A DNA stretch of 38,053 bases. Source: a virus. The notes under the pieces are model-generated. The model saw only the letters and a list, made by a program, of their open reading frames with translations. It had not been told where the DNA came from and did not search any database. Location of the stretch: the IMG/VR virus record IMGVR_UViG_3300035204_000928, positions 1 through 38,053 of that record. The stretch is one strand, 5' to 3'. The position numbers and the translations under genes were made by a program. Positions within the stretch are counted from its first letter, which is position 1. Each line of letters starts with the position of its first letter. This document shows, piece by piece, positions 37,434-38,053 of this stretch.

Positions 37434-38053
37434 ATGGCAAAGCAAATTAAAACAATACAACAATTTGATGGTGGTTTTGTAGATTTCTCTGACGGGAGAG
37501 ATATACAAGACAAGGAGGCTATTGAGGCTAAAAACGTCTCAGTGCGAAATGTTGGTCGTATTAGTTTGCTTGGACAGTCTTCTGCAAATACAGATATAGA
37601 TACTTTAGGTAATAATGTTGGGATGTCTTCAAACGATACGTTTTTCACTTTTTCAACTGATATAAACATTAATGCTGCTACGGGTGGTGAAGATTGGATA
37701 GCGTTTGTAGATAAAACCTCATCTAATTTATACCTACATAATATATCTACAGAAACCCCTACTTGGACTAATGTTGATGTAGATACATTTATAGGGATTG
37801 AGGGTTCAGTTTACTATAATGTGAGTGGTTCTTCTCTAAATAATGATTGTGGTTATTATTTTGTAGATGGTATATTAAGGGTTTGCAATACAGAAACAAT
37901 AAAGACCTTAGCCCCTAGTATTACCTATGGGTGTGACTCTTTGTGGGTGGGGTATATAAATAAAGCCTTTTTAAGTGGTAGTGGTACTCATGCAATAACA
38001 GCTGACCATTTGGGATGTTATCCTGCAGAATTAATTTCTCCTTATGTCCCTGT
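37434..38053 (+). CDS. Large tail-type structural protein, 3' end outside window
   Basis: The frame from the ATG at 37434 stays open to the window edge (206 codons). Start MAKQIKTIQQFDGGFVDFSD, then GRDIQDKEAIEAKNVSVRNV and GRISLLGQ. The 'qf-GGlvdfs-~rdI~d~e~~eakNv~v~~~G~i~~~Gq' opening is common to large tail or tail-nozzle-like proteins of environmental podoviruses. The rest is rich in short beta strands, compatible with a repeated beta fold. It is the last gene seen before the gap to the giant protein. Confidence 0.65.
   Translation, partial: MAKQIKTIQQFDGGFVDFSDGRDIQDKEAIEAKNVSVRNVGRISLLGQSSANTDIDTLGNNVGMSSNDTFFTFSTDININAATGGEDWIAFVDKTSSNLYLHNISTETPTWTNVDVDTFIGIEGSVYYNVSGSSLNNDCGYYFVDGILRVCNTETIKTLAPSITYGCDSLWVGYINKAFLSGSGTHAITADHLGCYPAELISPYVP

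Overview
This window is most of the genome of an AT-rich tailed bacteriophage (Caudoviricetes, probably podovirus-like). Both ends cut through open genes: the frame at the left edge has no start, and a structural gene runs off the right edge. That suggests an arbitrary opening of a circular or permuted phage genome. Evidence for a phage is a complete packaging and head module (small and large terminase, P22-type portal, scaffold, major capsid), tail and fiber genes, a lysis-like cluster, and a dense array of small early genes. Ribosome-binding sites of the AAGGAG type and TAATG/ATGA gene overlaps are everywhere. The host cannot be named from the sequence. The LamG decoration protein, the coiled-coil virion protein and the giant polyvalent protein resemble environmental and marine phages, which is only a hint. 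No integrase is visible.

Layout. (1) 2-4873, rightward: the 3' part of a very large virion-type polyvalent protein. (2) 4870-18675, leftward: early genes. In transcription order, 18675-12249 holds about twenty mostly unknown small proteins (zinc ribbons, single-helix membrane peptides, coiled coils, ribbon-helix-helix regulators) and an ArdC-like antirestriction protein. Next come a small rightward gene and an XRE regulator on divergent promoters (about 12,000), and then an operon of Sak3 annealing protein, SSB with the classic acidic tail, a lambda O-like initiator and a helicase-loader-like protein. After a terminator (9187-9228) and a 365-base non-coding stretch with three iterated repeats, another set of small genes leads into zinc-ribbon proteins, a RusA resolvase, a PD-(D/E)XK-like nuclease, an HNH protein and a NinB-like protein. 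(3) 18,690-19,784: about 1.1 kb non-coding, divergent control and probably packaging or origin region, with a structured leader, GTTAC repeats, a 115-base C-rich tract and clustered palindromes. (4) 19,785-38,053, rightward: terminase, head, decoration, connector, fiber, lysozyme/holin-like genes, a metallophosphoesterase, and the start of a large tail-type protein.

Working model. The divergent region fires early genes leftward and late genes rightward. The early set supplies recombination-dependent, theta-type replication that would borrow the host helicase, because no polymerase or helicase is seen. The XRE and RHH proteins probably time it. The late set packages DNA and builds a short-tailed or similar particle carrying the giant polyvalent protein. 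The stretches most likely to repay study are the repeat-built structured leader with mini-ORFs (18,686-18,990), the neighbouring C-tract and palindrome zone, and the shuffled duplicate of two tiny genes at 7029-8291.
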